DNA of 64,000 nucleotides from an uncultured Rubrobacteraceae bacterium (GCA_902806085.1 CADCVH010000087.1:16478-80477), one strand, 5' to 3'. Positions 54,391-63,561 are shown, counted from the first letter of the stretch. Notes: generated from the letters alone by a model not told the origin. Program-made: numbers and translations.

Positions 54391-54966
54391 ATGTCTGTGA
54401 AAAGCACGCGTGTCGGTGCTGGATCTGACCGAGACCTGATCCGGCGCTGCCGGCAAGGCAGCGCCGGTGCGTGGCGGCGGGTGCTCGACAATTACGAGCG
54501 TTTGGTGTACTCCATACCCCTCAGGTACGGGTTGTCCGAGCATGACGCCGCCGACGTCGCGCAGATCACCTTCACCATCCTACTTCAGAGTCTCGATACG
54601 TTGCCTGACGATAGCCGCCTTGGCCCGTGGCTCGCAACCGTCACGCGCCGCCACACATGGCGCTTCATGGAACGCAACCGTCGCGAGACCGCGAGCGAGC
54701 ACCTCGAAGACACGCGCCTCGCCCAGAGCGCCGTGCTTTTGGGCAAGCAGGACGCAGATTCCATAGAGCATTGGGAGCTAACCGAATGGCTGGACGCAGG
54801 CCTCTCGAAGATGGATCGACGTTGTCGAGAGTTACTGCTCGCGCTCTACCTCGAGCCCGAGCAGCCCTCCTACGCCCAAGTCGTTGAGAGAATGGGCATG
54901 CCTTTAGGGAGCATTGGTCCCACCCGTGCTCGCTGCCTGAGGCGTCTGAAACAGGTCCTTGGATAA
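54391..54966 (+). CDS. ECF-type sigma-70 factor of the CHAT operon
   Basis: 191 residues from ATG 54391. Region 2: DLIRRCRQGSAGAWRRVLDN, YGLSEHDAADVAQITFTILL, LGPWLATVTRRHTWRFMERN. Region 4: LDAGLSKMDRRCRELLLALY and YAQVVERMGMPLGSIGPTRA, LRRLKQVL. Region 1.1 and region 3 are lacking, as in ECF factors. It starts the cluster that continues with an anti-sigma-like protein and a TPR-CHAT protease. Base composition in and after this gene is lower in GC than in neighbouring operons, compatible with acquisition. Confidence 0.9.
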   Translation: MSVKSTRVGAGSDRDLIRRCRQGSAGAWRRVLDNYERLVYSIPLRYGLSEHDAADVAQITFTILLQSLDTLPDDSRLGPWLATVTRRHTWRFMERNRRETASEHLEDTRLAQSAVLLGKQDADSIEHWELTEWLDAGLSKMDRRCRELLLALYLEPEQPSYAQVVERMGMPLGSIGPTRARCLRRLKQVLG

Positions 54967-55075
54967 GGGCTACCATACGGTTATCTGCGAACGTACCAAA
55001 AGTTGTGCATTTTTTGGTCTTCTTGAGAGCATGTGTTGTGTGTCACGTCAGACGAACGCTTTGGAGGTCGAGCCA

Positions 55076-55705
55076 GTGTTGGAGTCTAAAGATAACGAGT
55101 TCGCTCGATTGGTGGACTGGGTCGAGGGCCGTGTCTCCGAGCGAGAGGCCCGGATCCTCGAGAAGCAGGTGGCGTCCGACACTACGATGCATGACGACGT
55201 AATGTGGTTGAGGGCGTTCGCCCTGATTAGCGAGGCCACCGTGATAGGCTCGCCTCCGCCCGAGGTACGGGACACCCTAGTCGACCGCTTTGAGGAGTAC
55301 GCGGAGGGCAAACGACGGTCCGGGTGGTTGAAGCGCGTGGTCGCGACGCTCTCGTTCGACAGTAACCTGCAACCGGCTCTCGGTTTGCGGACAACCGGCG
55401 CGCCGCAGTCGCAGCGGCAATTCGTCTATTCCTCCGAGGTCGCTGATGTCACCATCAACCTTCGGACGAGATCCTACGACGGGTTAGCGGATCTCTACGG
55501 CCAGATCTTCCCCGTAGACGGCACGGACCCTGGCGCTTTCGGTGCGCAACTGCTAAACGATGCCTCCGAAGCCGTTACTACCGCTACAAACGACATGGGC
55601 GAGTTCTCTTTTGGATCCGTGCCGCCCGGCACGTACGAGGTACTTGCGTGCAGCGACCAAGCGGAGATCCGGCTTTCAGGGGTCGAAGTGCGCCGCGGGA
55701 TGTGA
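55076..55705 (+). CDS. Anti-sigma-like protein with transthyretin-like C-terminus
   Basis: 209 residues if GTG 55076 is used; GGAGG eight bases before it decides this start over the in-frame starts at 54959 and 55031. Residues 1-70 (FARLVDWVEGRVSEREARIL and onwards) resemble the N-terminus of anti-sigma factors (LxDYLEGRLSPEERAxVExH) but lack the zinc-binding His/Cys residues. A middle stretch (WLKRVVATLSFDSNLQPALG) carries no membrane helix. The last 70 residues form a carboxypeptidase-regulatory/transthyretin-like sandwich (DMGEFSFGSVPPGTYEVLAC). Coupled by GTGA to the CHAT gene. By position it is the likely sigma inhibitor and possible protease substrate; this is inference. Confidence 0.7.
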   Translation: MLESKDNEFARLVDWVEGRVSEREARILEKQVASDTTMHDDVMWLRAFALISEATVIGSPPPEVRDTLVDRFEEYAEGKRRSGWLKRVVATLSFDSNLQPALGLRTTGAPQSQRQFVYSSEVADVTINLRTRSYDGLADLYGQIFPVDGTDPGAFGAQLLNDASEAVTTATNDMGEFSFGSVPPGTYEVLACSDQAEIRLSGVEVRRGM

Positions 55706-58599
55706 ACTCAGCTTCTGACCATGACAAAGAGGCCGAGCTGCTGAGCGAACTATGGTCCTTGCCAACACTCGAGCAGCGACTGACGTTTCTAGAGACCATG
55801 GGCTTGCTCGACGCTGACGGCTTGGACCGGTTGCTCGATATGGCAGAGCGGTTGGTGGACGTCGATCCGGGCGAAGCGCACCGCTTGGCTGCCTTGTGTG
55901 CGGGCGCTGCCGACTGCGCCGCCACGCCCGCCGCTGTGCCGCGCGCATCTTACGTCCGCACTCAGACGTACATTGAGAACGGAGAGTTCGACGCGGCGTT
56001 GCGTATGGCCGACGAAGCTTACGAGGGGTACGTTGCCCTCGGGATGAACCTGCAGGCCTTGCGCACGTACGTCGGTCGGATGGCCGCAATCAAAGAGTTG
56101 GGACTCTACCGGGAGGCGCTCGATACCGGACAGATCGTCCTGGACGCTTTGGATGGCGTGGGCGAACTGACCGTGAGTCCTACGGATCAGCAATCCAAGC
56201 TGCTGAGCGCGCTCGTGCACCAGAACCGCGGTCTCTGCTTTGAACACATGGGTCGCTACGAAGAGGCGCTCGGCGCCTACCTGATCGCCGAGGAGCGCTA
56301 CCGGGCCCTGGGCATGACCGAACGGCTTGGCGAGATACTGGACAACCGGGGTCGTATCTTCCTGCACCTGGGTCGGGGCAACGAAGCTTTGGAGGCCCAC
56401 GAGGCCGCGGCGGCCGTCTTCGCCGAGGCTGACCTCAGATTCTCGCATGCCATAGCCCTCAGCAATATCGGAGAAGCGAACCGGCGACTGGCCAACTACG
56501 CACGCGCCCTCGAAGCGTTCGAGCAGGCGCGACGCCTGCTCGATTCTCTCGACGCCTTGGTAGAGAGAAGCACGCTCTCACTGGACATGGCAAATGCCTA
56601 CCTGGAGCTCAATCTGTACTCGGAGGCGCTGGACTATTATCGGGAAACGAACGAGTTGCTACGGGGTATGGGCTTGGCCCATGACAGAGCACGGGCTCTG
56701 TGGGGTATGGGGATGGCGCTAGTCGCCCTCTCGCGGTTCGAGGGGGCTGAGGAGGCGCTGGGTGAGGCCGCGGACCTCTTCGCGGCCGCCGATAACGCGC
56801 CGCTGCTCTCGGGCGTGATGCTAGAACGGGCATCCTTGATGGCCACTCGCGGGGACCGGGAAGTCGCGTTGGCTACGGCGCGGCGGGCGCTGAGCCTCGT
56901 CTCCGAGGGCGACTGGCCGGCGCAGCGCGTGTACGCCCACCTGCGCCTCGCCGACTTGCTGCTCCCGGACGCGACCGAGGCCGAGAGGCACCTGCTCGCG
57001 GCCAGCCACTTGGCCGAGCGCCTGGCGCTACCGCAGCTGCGCTACCGACTGAACGAGCGGCTCGGGCGGCTGAAACGCCTGCAGGGTCGTGACGAGGAGG
57101 CGCGAACATTGCTCGAAGCCGCGGTGGCAGAGATCGAGCGGCTGCGCGGTACCGTCACCCAGGACGTGATGCGCGCCTCCTTCTTGCGGGACAAGGTCGC
57201 CCCCTACGAAGACCTACTGTTGCTGTACGTTGCCCAGGGAGACGAGGAAGGCCTGTGGCGTGCCTTTACCGTCGCCGAGAAGGCTAAAGCGTCCGCCTTG
57301 GTAGACCTACGTACCGGAGTCGTGGGGAGAGGGCCTGCCAGGCCCATGGGCACCAAACTGGAGCAGCGGCTTCGGGACCTGCAGGCCGACCTCAACGCTA
57401 CCTACAACCGCTTGTTTAGCTTTACCGAGGTCGAAGATGAGCAGCATGTGGCCGGCCAGGACCTGCAAGAGCGCGCCGTCCAGCTTGAGCGCGAGATCAG
57501 CCGCCTGAGCCTGCGCGTGCCTTCGTCCGACCCGTTTACAAACCCTATCTCGTTAACGGATGTTCGGGGAGGGTTCCAGCCCGACGTGGTGTTCCTGGCC
57601 TACCACATCGTGGGCGACGAGATCATGGCGTTCGTCAACGCGGCGAACAATATTCGGATCGTCCGAAACCTCGGCCCGGTTGCGGCGGTAGCGCAGCACT
57701 TGCAGCTGTGGAGCATACAGATGGACCAGTTTCGTGCGGGTCCCGAGTTCGCCAGGCGACACATGCCGATGCTCGAGCGTCCGGCACGACGCATACTGAC
57801 TTCCCTCCACGACGTATTGTTGGCGCCGGTCGAGGCCCTCTTGGAAGAGATGGATGCCCGGGATCCTAACGAAGATTACGCACCGGGCAAGCTGGTTATC
57901 GTGCCTCACGGGCTGCTCCATCAGGTGCCGTTCCACGCCCTGTTCGACGGCGAGCGATACCTCCTGGAGCGGTTCGAGATCTCCTACGCCCCCAGCGCGC
58001 GGGTGTATTCGCTCTGCCAAGAGCAGGCGCCGCGGCGGTTGGGCAAGGCGCTGGTGATGAGCGTGACCGACCCCCTCATCCCCGCCGTCGGGGAGGAAGC
58101 TCGAGCCGTCGCCCGGTACCTTCCCGGTGCCCGAGTGCTTAGCGACGAGCAGGCCACCTCGGATGCGCTCCGGAGCGCATCCTCCGCTTGTTCTATCGTG
58201 CACCTGGCCTGCCACGGTTTGTTCAGGGCCGACAACCCAATGTTCTCGTCGCTCAAGCTGCACGACGGCTGGCTTACCGCCGCCGAGGTGATGCGGTTGG
58301 ATCTCGCAGGCGCCCTCGTCACCCTGAGCGCCTGCGAGTCGGGGCGCAACGAGGTGCTCGCGGGTGACGAGCCCATAGGCCTGACGCGGGCTTTTCTCGG
58401 TGTGGGAGCCTCGACGCTGGTCGTGAGCCTGTGGCTCGTGCAGGACGAAGCGACGGCCTTGCTGATGGACAAGTACTACGAGCGGTTGCGCGCCAATGCG
58501 GGACCTGCGGAGGCCCTGCGCGCCGCCCAGCTCGCGATCAAGGACGAGTATTCGCATCCCTACTATTGGGCGCCCTTCGTCGTCGTAGGGAAGCGGTAG
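55702..58599 (+). CDS. TPR-CHAT caspase-like protease
   Basis: 965 residues from GTG 55702. Residues about 15-480 are a TPR superhelix of ten or more repeats (for example LGEILDNRGRIFLHLGRGNE, HAIALSNIGEANRRLANYAR, EALDYYRETNELLRGMGLAH). A helical linker leads to a CHAT domain from about 650. It has the strand VVFLAYHIVGDEIMAFV, the LVIVPHGLLHQVPFHALFDG motif, the catalytic His in IVHLACHGLFRADNP (H838) and the catalytic Cys in VTLSACESGRNEVLAGDEPI (C878). Both dyad residues are intact, so it should be an active separase/caspase-like protease. There is no signal peptide. Confidence 0.95.
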   Translation: MNSASDHDKEAELLSELWSLPTLEQRLTFLETMGLLDADGLDRLLDMAERLVDVDPGEAHRLAALCAGAADCAATPAAVPRASYVRTQTYIENGEFDAALRMADEAYEGYVALGMNLQALRTYVGRMAAIKELGLYREALDTGQIVLDALDGVGELTVSPTDQQSKLLSALVHQNRGLCFEHMGRYEEALGAYLIAEERYRALGMTERLGEILDNRGRIFLHLGRGNEALEAHEAAAAVFAEADLRFSHAIALSNIGEANRRLANYARALEAFEQARRLLDSLDALVERSTLSLDMANAYLELNLYSEALDYYRETNELLRGMGLAHDRARALWGMGMALVALSRFEGAEEALGEAADLFAAADNAPLLSGVMLERASLMATRGDREVALATARRALSLVSEGDWPAQRVYAHLRLADLLLPDATEAERHLLAASHLAERLALPQLRYRLNERLGRLKRLQGRDEEARTLLEAAVAEIERLRGTVTQDVMRASFLRDKVAPYEDLLLLYVAQGDEEGLWRAFTVAEKAKASALVDLRTGVVGRGPARPMGTKLEQRLRDLQADLNATYNRLFSFTEVEDEQHVAGQDLQERAVQLEREISRLSLRVPSSDPFTNPISLTDVRGGFQPDVVFLAYHIVGDEIMAFVNAANNIRIVRNLGPVAAVAQHLQLWSIQMDQFRAGPEFARRHMPMLERPARRILTSLHDVLLAPVEALLEEMDARDPNEDYAPGKLVIVPHGLLHQVPFHALFDGERYLLERFEISYAPSARVYSLCQEQAPRRLGKALVMSVTDPLIPAVGEEARAVARYLPGARVLSDEQATSDALRSASSACSIVHLACHGLFRADNPMFSSLKLHDGWLTAAEVMRLDLAGALVTLSACESGRNEVLAGDEPIGLTRAFLGVGASTLVVSLWLVQDEATALLMDKYYERLRANAGPAEALRAAQLAIKDEYSHPYYWAPFVVVGKR

Positions 58600-58807
58600 C
58601 GCGTAACGATCGAAGCCGAGGCGAAGCCGTGAGAGGAGATGCCGCGCTGATTACGGCGTGGGGGCGAAGATAACCCCCGAAACCACGTTCTATTGGATCT
58701 TCTTTTTTTGCGTTTTGTGCGTGTTTGTCAGACTGTTTACACAAGTGCCGCACAACTTTTCCTTACACTAATGAAGGCAAACGTATTTTTATTCGGTTAG
58801 CGTCGCA

Positions 58808-58813
58808 TATACT
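58808..58813 (+). promoter_or_regulatory. Possible -10 element of the riboswitch transcript
   Basis: TATACT with a start expected about 7 nt later, just upstream of the riboswitch aptamer. No TTGACA-like -35 lies 16-18 bp upstream, so a non-housekeeping sigma or activator may be needed. The TATACT is inside the inverted repeat GGTTAG/CTAACC (58795-58818). Confidence 0.3.
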
Positions 58814-58835
58814 AACCGCCGGAGGGTAAGTCTCC

Positions 58836-58914
58836 GCTGCGACAAAGGCAACCCCGCCGCGAGGCGGGTGAGCGCAAAGCCACGGGCCTTTAAGAGGCAG
58901 CCGGGTTATCGAAC
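58836..58914 (+). ncRNA. Cyclic-di-GMP-I riboswitch (GEMM-I)
   Basis: The conserved core is unmistakable: GACAAAGGCAACCCCG, a stem CCCGCC/GGCGGG capped by the GNRA loop GCGA, then GAGCGCAAAGCCACGGGCCT, TTAA, and GAGGCAGCCGGGTTATCG. This matches the GEMM-I aptamer consensus (CAAAGGCAAACC...GCAAAGCCACGGG.CT...AGCCGGGTTACCG). The ligand is c-di-GMP. About 5 nt downstream a hairpin (GGGAAGCCC AAAA GGGTTCCC, 58919-58939) runs directly into the GGAAGGAG ribosome site of the subtilase gene, so control is probably at translation initiation. Confidence 0.93.
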
Positions 58915-58954
58915 AATCGGGAAGCCCAAAAGGGTTCCCGGGAAGGAGATGCGG

Positions 58955-60307
58955 ATGGGTTTTCGCCGTAGTGACGAGTTTGCGAGGTCCGAGAAGTCCT
59001 TTGCTTCGGTCTCGACCGCGGTACACCTTCCGAGAAGAGACCAAGCGCTCTCGCAACGCTCGATCGCGATGGGTGCGCTCGCTTTGTCCATGTTCCTGCT
59101 GGCGTTGTTGGGCGTTGCCGGCCCCGCGCGAGCCCTCGTAGGGGGGGAGGGCTTCGAGCCTGGTCAAGTCGTCGTGAAGCTCAACCCGACCATCGGCTCC
59201 TCCATAGAAAAGGTCAATGCCGATTACGGCTTGATCACACTCGACAAACTCCCGGGCGGCGATGGCATCTACCTGCTCGAGGTGCCGGCCGGTTCGGACA
59301 CGCAGGGGGTGGTGAGGCGGTTGGTGGACGATCCGCGCCTGTTGTACGCCGAGCCGAACTTCGTCGCCGAAGCGCCCGAGGACCATGCGGGCGACGGCAG
59401 GCACAACGCCTACGGCATAAGCGACACCAGCGGGTATTCCGAGGATTACGCGGCCTCCGCGCTCGGCCTGCCGTGCGCGGCCACCGCCAGCTTGGGCCAA
59501 GGCACAACCGTGGCCGTCGTAGACACCGGCGCGCAGCTCGACCACCCGGACTTGGAGGAGAACTTCGAGGGGGTCGCGCGCTACGACTTCGTGGAGGATG
59601 ACCGCAACCCCACGGAGCGCGAGGTCGGCCTGGACGCCGACGGGGACGGCCTCGAGGACGAGCTGCTTGGCCACGGCACGCACGTGGCCGGGATCGTGGA
59701 TCGCATGGCGCCCGCGGCCGAGATCATGCCGCTCAGGGTGCTCAACTCCGAGGGGCGCGGCAACATCTTCACGATCGCCAAGGCCATCGTCCACGCCGAG
59801 AGCAACGGGGCGGACGTGATCAACCTCTCCCTCGGCTCCTCGCGCCGATCGGCCACGCTCCAAGGCGTGATCAAGGATACCGTCGAGAACGGTGTGATCG
59901 TCGCCGCTGCCGCAGGCAACTCGAACAGCAACCTGCCGCACTATCCGGCGGCCGGAAACGGAGCCGCTGCCTCCGCGGACGGGCTGGTGGCCGTGACCGC
60001 GGTAGACAGGTATGGTAAGAAGTCGGGCTACTCCAATTACGGGGCCTGGGTGGACATAGCCGCACCGGGCAACGGCATCCGCAGCACCTTTCCGGTGGGC
60101 ATGTACGCAAACTGGAGTGGAACATCCATGGCGACGCCGTTCGTCTCCGGCCAAGCGGCGCTCATCCACGCGGTCTACGGTTCGCTTGGTCCCGCGGGCG
60201 CAGAGGCGAAGATGCGCCACAGTGCCCAGTCGCTAACTTTGCAGAACCCGACCTACGTTGGCATGCTTGGCGCGGGCCATGCGGACGCCTGCGCCAGCCT
60301 CTACTAG
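58955..60307 (+). CDS. Secreted subtilase (S8 family serine peptidase)
   Basis: 450 residues; ATG 58955 is chosen because GGAAGGAG lies six bases before it (ATG 58949 abuts the box). A signal peptide with a long basic n-region ends in LSMFLLALLGVAGPARA. An inhibitor-I9-like propeptide (EPGQVVVKLNPTIGSSIEKV; YAEPNFVAEA) precedes the catalytic domain: D190 (VAVVDTGAQLDHPDL), H240 (LGHGTHVAGIVD), the oxyanion Asn region AAAAGNSNSN and S391 (SGTSMATPFVSGQAALI). DADGDGLEDE near residues 228-237 is a likely calcium loop. It is under the c-di-GMP riboswitch and lies between the CHAT operon and a GGDEF-EAL gene. Confidence 0.95.
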   Translation: MGFRRSDEFARSEKSFASVSTAVHLPRRDQALSQRSIAMGALALSMFLLALLGVAGPARALVGGEGFEPGQVVVKLNPTIGSSIEKVNADYGLITLDKLPGGDGIYLLEVPAGSDTQGVVRRLVDDPRLLYAEPNFVAEAPEDHAGDGRHNAYGISDTSGYSEDYAASALGLPCAATASLGQGTTVAVVDTGAQLDHPDLEENFEGVARYDFVEDDRNPTEREVGLDADGDGLEDELLGHGTHVAGIVDRMAPAAEIMPLRVLNSEGRGNIFTIAKAIVHAESNGADVINLSLGSSRRSATLQGVIKDTVENGVIVAAAAGNSNSNLPHYPAAGNGAAASADGLVAVTAVDRYGKKSGYSNYGAWVDIAAPGNGIRSTFPVGMYANWSGTSMATPFVSGQAALIHAVYGSLGPAGAEAKMRHSAQSLTLQNPTYVGMLGAGHADACASLY

Positions 60308-60403
60308 CCTCGATTGCGCGGCTTCCAAAGCCCTCGTCAACTTTTCGGTGCATCGGTGCCCCTCCCCTAGAACCGCTGACCCGGAAGGAGGTTGGAACGA
60401 CGG

Positions 60404-60435
60404 AACCCGCACGGCCCCCGGGGGCCGTGCGGGTT
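60404..60435 (+). terminator. Perfect 32-nt palindrome after the subtilase
   Basis: AACCCGCACGGCCCCC followed by its exact reverse complement, about 100 bp past the subtilase stop and 50 bp before the next gene. It is a strong terminator or a bidirectional hairpin. Confidence 0.7.
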
Positions 60436-60485
60436 CCCGGTAAGGCCGCGGATCCGCTGTCTAATGCCGATGGTATAAATGAACG

Positions 60486-62312
60486 ATGAAACCCCAGAGG
60501 CGCAAGAAGCAACACAAGGAGCCTGCGCACCTCCTCACAGACGCCATGTGGCACGCGAGGGAAGCGGTTCTGATCACCACAATGGAATTGGACCCGCCCG
60601 GGCCGGAAATCGTCTATGTGAACGAGGGCTTCTGCCGGATGACCGGCTACGCCCGCGCGGAGGTTATCGGAGAGACGCCGCGTATTCTGCACGGCCCGAA
60701 GACCAACCGGGCGCAGCTTGACCGGCTGCGCCACCAACTCGCTTCGGGACAGCCTTTCGACGGCGAGACCATCAACTACCGCAAGGACGGATCGGAGTAC
60801 GTGATCGAGTGGTATATCGTGCCGCTCCGTGATACCGCTGGGGAAATAACACATTGGATGGCGATCCAGCGAGACATCACCGAGCGCAAGGTCCTCGAGG
60901 AACAGCTCCGGTACCAGGTGCTCCACGATCCCTTGACCGGGCTGCCCAACCGAATCCTATTTATGGAACGCCTCGAACACGCCTTGTCCTTAGCCAACCG
61001 GAAACCGAGACTCAATGCCGTGCTGTTCGCGGACTTGGACGACTTTAAAGTCGTAAACGACTCCCTAGGACACGAAGCGGGTGACGACTTGCTTACGCAG
61101 GTGGCCCGGCGCTTCCGGTCTAACCTGAGGTCAGAAGACACGATCGCTCGCTTTGGGGGAGACGAGTTCGGTATCTTGCTGGAGGATGTCCCCACAGCAA
61201 GCTACGTAGCCAACGCCGCAGAGCGGATCGTAGACAGTTTGCGCGAAGCCTTCTTGGTGAAAGGGCGGGAGTTGGCCATCACCTGCAGCTTGGGAATCGT
61301 GCTGGCCGCTTCCTCCCGGGAGCGGCCCAATGAGCTGATACGAAAGGCCGACGTCGCCATGTACGAAGCCAAGCGTGAGGGCAAGCAGCGTTTCGCTCGG
61401 GAGCTAATGCGAAAGGCCGACATCGCCATGTATGGGGCCAAGGGGGGAGGCAAGGCCCGCTACCAGATGTTCGATCCTGACATGAACACTCGTGCCCTCA
61501 AGCGCTTTGATTTCGAGAGCGACCTGAAGCGGGGCCTCGAAAGGGGGGAGTTCGTGGTCTACTATCAGCCGAAGGTCTCCCTTGCAACCGGCAATATCCT
61601 CGGCCTGGAAGCGCTGGTACGCTGGGAGCATCCGGAGCTCGGCCTAGTGCCGCCCTCGGAGTTCATCCCTGTTGCCGAAAACTCGGGCGTGATCGTCGAT
61701 ATAGGACGATGGGTGCTCCAGGAGACATGCGTTCAGCTGCGTCGCTGGCACGATAGCCACGCGAGCGAATCGTCCCTGCGGGCGAGCGTGAATCTCTCGG
61801 CGAGGCAGTTCCGCACCCCAGATCTGGCCGGCGGTATCGCGGGGGTCCTTAAGGAAACGGGCTTGGATCCCGAGAGCCTGGAGTTAGAGATTACGGAGAC
61901 TGTGGTGATGGATGACGCACAGGCGACCCTTGGCATCCTTGAGACCCTGAAGTCTCTGGGGGTGAGGCTGGCTATAGACGACTTCGGAACGGGCTACTCA
62001 TCACTTGCCTACCTTAAGCGCTTCCCGGTGGACACGCTAAAAATAGACCGCCTGTTCGTCGCAGGGCTGGACAAGAGCGTCGAGGACGAGGTGATCGTGG
62101 CGGCCATGATCGGGCTTGCTCGGGATTTGGGCCTCACAGTCATACCCGAAGGGGTAGAAACCCTCGAACAACTCCGACGGTTGCGCAAGGCGGGGTGCGA
62201 CGTGGCTCAGGGGTACTACTTTTCGAGGCCGTTACCGCTCGAAGCGATGACTGCCATGCTTCGCCGTAACCTACTAGGCGGCGGTCCTTGGACACTACAG
62301 GATACGTCGTAG
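60486..62312 (+). CDS. PAS-GGDEF-EAL c-di-GMP enzyme
   Basis: 608 residues. PAS (20-135: EIVYVNEGFCRMTGYARAEV, GETPRILHGPKTNRAQLDRL) with LOV-like layout but without the flavin-binding Cys. GGDEF: VLHDPLTGLPNRILF, ADLDDFKVVNDSLGHEAGDD and FGGDEFGILL intact, with an RSED inhibitory site five residues before. The last GGDEF helix is duplicated (ELIRKADVAMYEAK, then ELMRKADIAMYGAK; period 69 bp, 61332/61401). EAL: LGLEALVRWEHPELG, VNLSARQF, LEITETVVMDD, AIDDFGTGYSSL, KIDRLFV and VIPEGVETLEQ are all present, so it may both make and degrade c-di-GMP. The ribosome site is weak. Confidence 0.94.
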   Translation: MKPQRRKKQHKEPAHLLTDAMWHAREAVLITTMELDPPGPEIVYVNEGFCRMTGYARAEVIGETPRILHGPKTNRAQLDRLRHQLASGQPFDGETINYRKDGSEYVIEWYIVPLRDTAGEITHWMAIQRDITERKVLEEQLRYQVLHDPLTGLPNRILFMERLEHALSLANRKPRLNAVLFADLDDFKVVNDSLGHEAGDDLLTQVARRFRSNLRSEDTIARFGGDEFGILLEDVPTASYVANAAERIVDSLREAFLVKGRELAITCSLGIVLAASSRERPNELIRKADVAMYEAKREGKQRFARELMRKADIAMYGAKGGGKARYQMFDPDMNTRALKRFDFESDLKRGLERGEFVVYYQPKVSLATGNILGLEALVRWEHPELGLVPPSEFIPVAENSGVIVDIGRWVLQETCVQLRRWHDSHASESSLRASVNLSARQFRTPDLAGGIAGVLKETGLDPESLELEITETVVMDDAQATLGILETLKSLGVRLAIDDFGTGYSSLAYLKRFPVDTLKIDRLFVAGLDKSVEDEVIVAAMIGLARDLGLTVIPEGVETLEQLRRLRKAGCDVAQGYYFSRPLPLEAMTAMLRRNLLGGGPWTLQDTS

Positions 62313-62518
62313 AACTCGATCCCACGGTTGCTGCAATAGCTCTCCGCTTGCGCACCACGGATTTGCATTTTCTGCTTAGATCCTCCGCCATTCTGCTAAT
62401 TCTTATTCTCGCGGCTGCCACTTGCAGTCAACCTCTTGGGAGCCTGTTTTGTTATTTGTAACATTGTATTGTAAGAGATACGCCTCCTTGTCTTGTAGCC
62501 GTGTCCGGCCTTCTTCAT

Positions 62519-63513
62519 GCCCCTACTCGCCCGAGTGCGTGGAGAAACTGTTTGGAAATTCTCAGCCAAGGGCTAGACGCCTCACCATCGGCCGGATCAT
62601 GGCCGCGTAGACGAACGCCTCCGCGCTCGCGCAAAGCCTCTCGTGGTCCTTGCCCATCCTCCTGTTCTGCCCCAACCACGAGAACGTCCGCTCCACCACC
62701 CACCTCCTCGGCAAGGCCACGTACCCTTTAGGCGGCATGAGCTTCTGCCGGTCGGGCTTCTTGCCCCCCGCTTTGGCCCGTTCCTCCGCCCAAACCTTGG
62801 CCACCTTCTCGGGGACGGGCCTCTGGGCGGCTTGCGCACCACCTCCACGCTCGAGCCCAAAACCTCCTCTGCCCACCTCCTGCCCCTTCCCTCGTAGCCG
62901 GCGTCCAGCCACGGGTGCTTCGGACGCGAAAGCCCGCCCCGTGCCGACTCCAACAGCAGCTTCAGGCCGTCCTGGTCGGGCACCTTCGCGCTGTGCACCT
63001 TGGCTTTGAGGACCAACCCTTCGGTGTCCACCAAGAGGTGACGCTTTCTGCCCCTCACCTTCTTGTTGCCGTCGTAGCCCCTGTGCTCTCCTCCTACGCC
63101 TGTGGTCTTGGTCGTCTGAGAGTCGGCTATGCCCGCGCTAGGCAGCGGGTTCCTCTCGAGGCGGACCCTTACCCGCTCGCGTAGCGTGGCGTTGAGGTGT
63201 TCGAAGGTCCCGTCCGCGCGCCACCTCCCGAACCACCAGTAGACGGTCTCCCAGGGCGGGAAGTCCCTTGGGAGCAGCCGCCAGGGGCAGCCGCTCATTA
63301 GCACGTAGCAGACGGCGTTGAGGACCTCGCGGGCGGCGTGGGTTCTCGGTCGTCCTCGCTTGTTGGGGCCTGGGACATGGGGCTTCAAGCACTCCCACTC
63401 GCCATCGGATAGATCGCTCGAATAGCACTTTTCCATGCTCGGGAGCGTACGTCATCGACCTACCCCGATCGCTTTTCCAAACAGTTTCTCCACGCACTCC
63501 GGTGAATAGGGAC
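62519..63513. mobile_element. IS5-family insertion sequence
   Basis: About 995 bp. The inner ends are exact inverted repeats (GAGTGCGTGGAGAAACTGTT at 62533 and its complement ending at 63499, 26 bp in all). The outer 14 bp, CCCTACTCGCCC versus CCCTATTCACCGG, are a diverged continuation. The outer motif equals the solo TATTCACC motifs elsewhere in the window. The single gene is the frameshifted transposase on the minus strand. Confidence 0.8.
62562..63436 (-). pseudogene. IS5-family transposase, frameshifted
   Basis: From ATG 63436: [76 protein letters not shown] (first Asp), [28 protein letters not shown] (second Asp). Near 62830 the frame is lost; the adjacent frame continues [20 protein letters not shown] with the third acidic residue and [16 protein letters not shown] to TGA 62562. 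About 291 residues if restored. It may use programmed frameshifting, as some IS5 members do, but no slippery A/U-rich signal is seen. Confidence 0.85.
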
Positions 63514-63561
63514 AAGGATTAGGGCCGGGGTTCTCAAGACCCCCAGGGCTCCGCTAAACCG

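Noticed and set aside
54391..58599. Type III-E CRISPR (Craspase) locus
   Set aside because: No gRAMP/Cas7-11, no Cas1/Cas2 and no regularly spaced repeat array were found in the window; only the sigma and TPR-CHAT parts are reminiscent.
62562..63436. Programmed ribosomal frameshift in the IS5 transposase
   Set aside because: No slippery heptamer or downstream pseudoknot was apparent near 62830, and many other genes in the window show simple indels.
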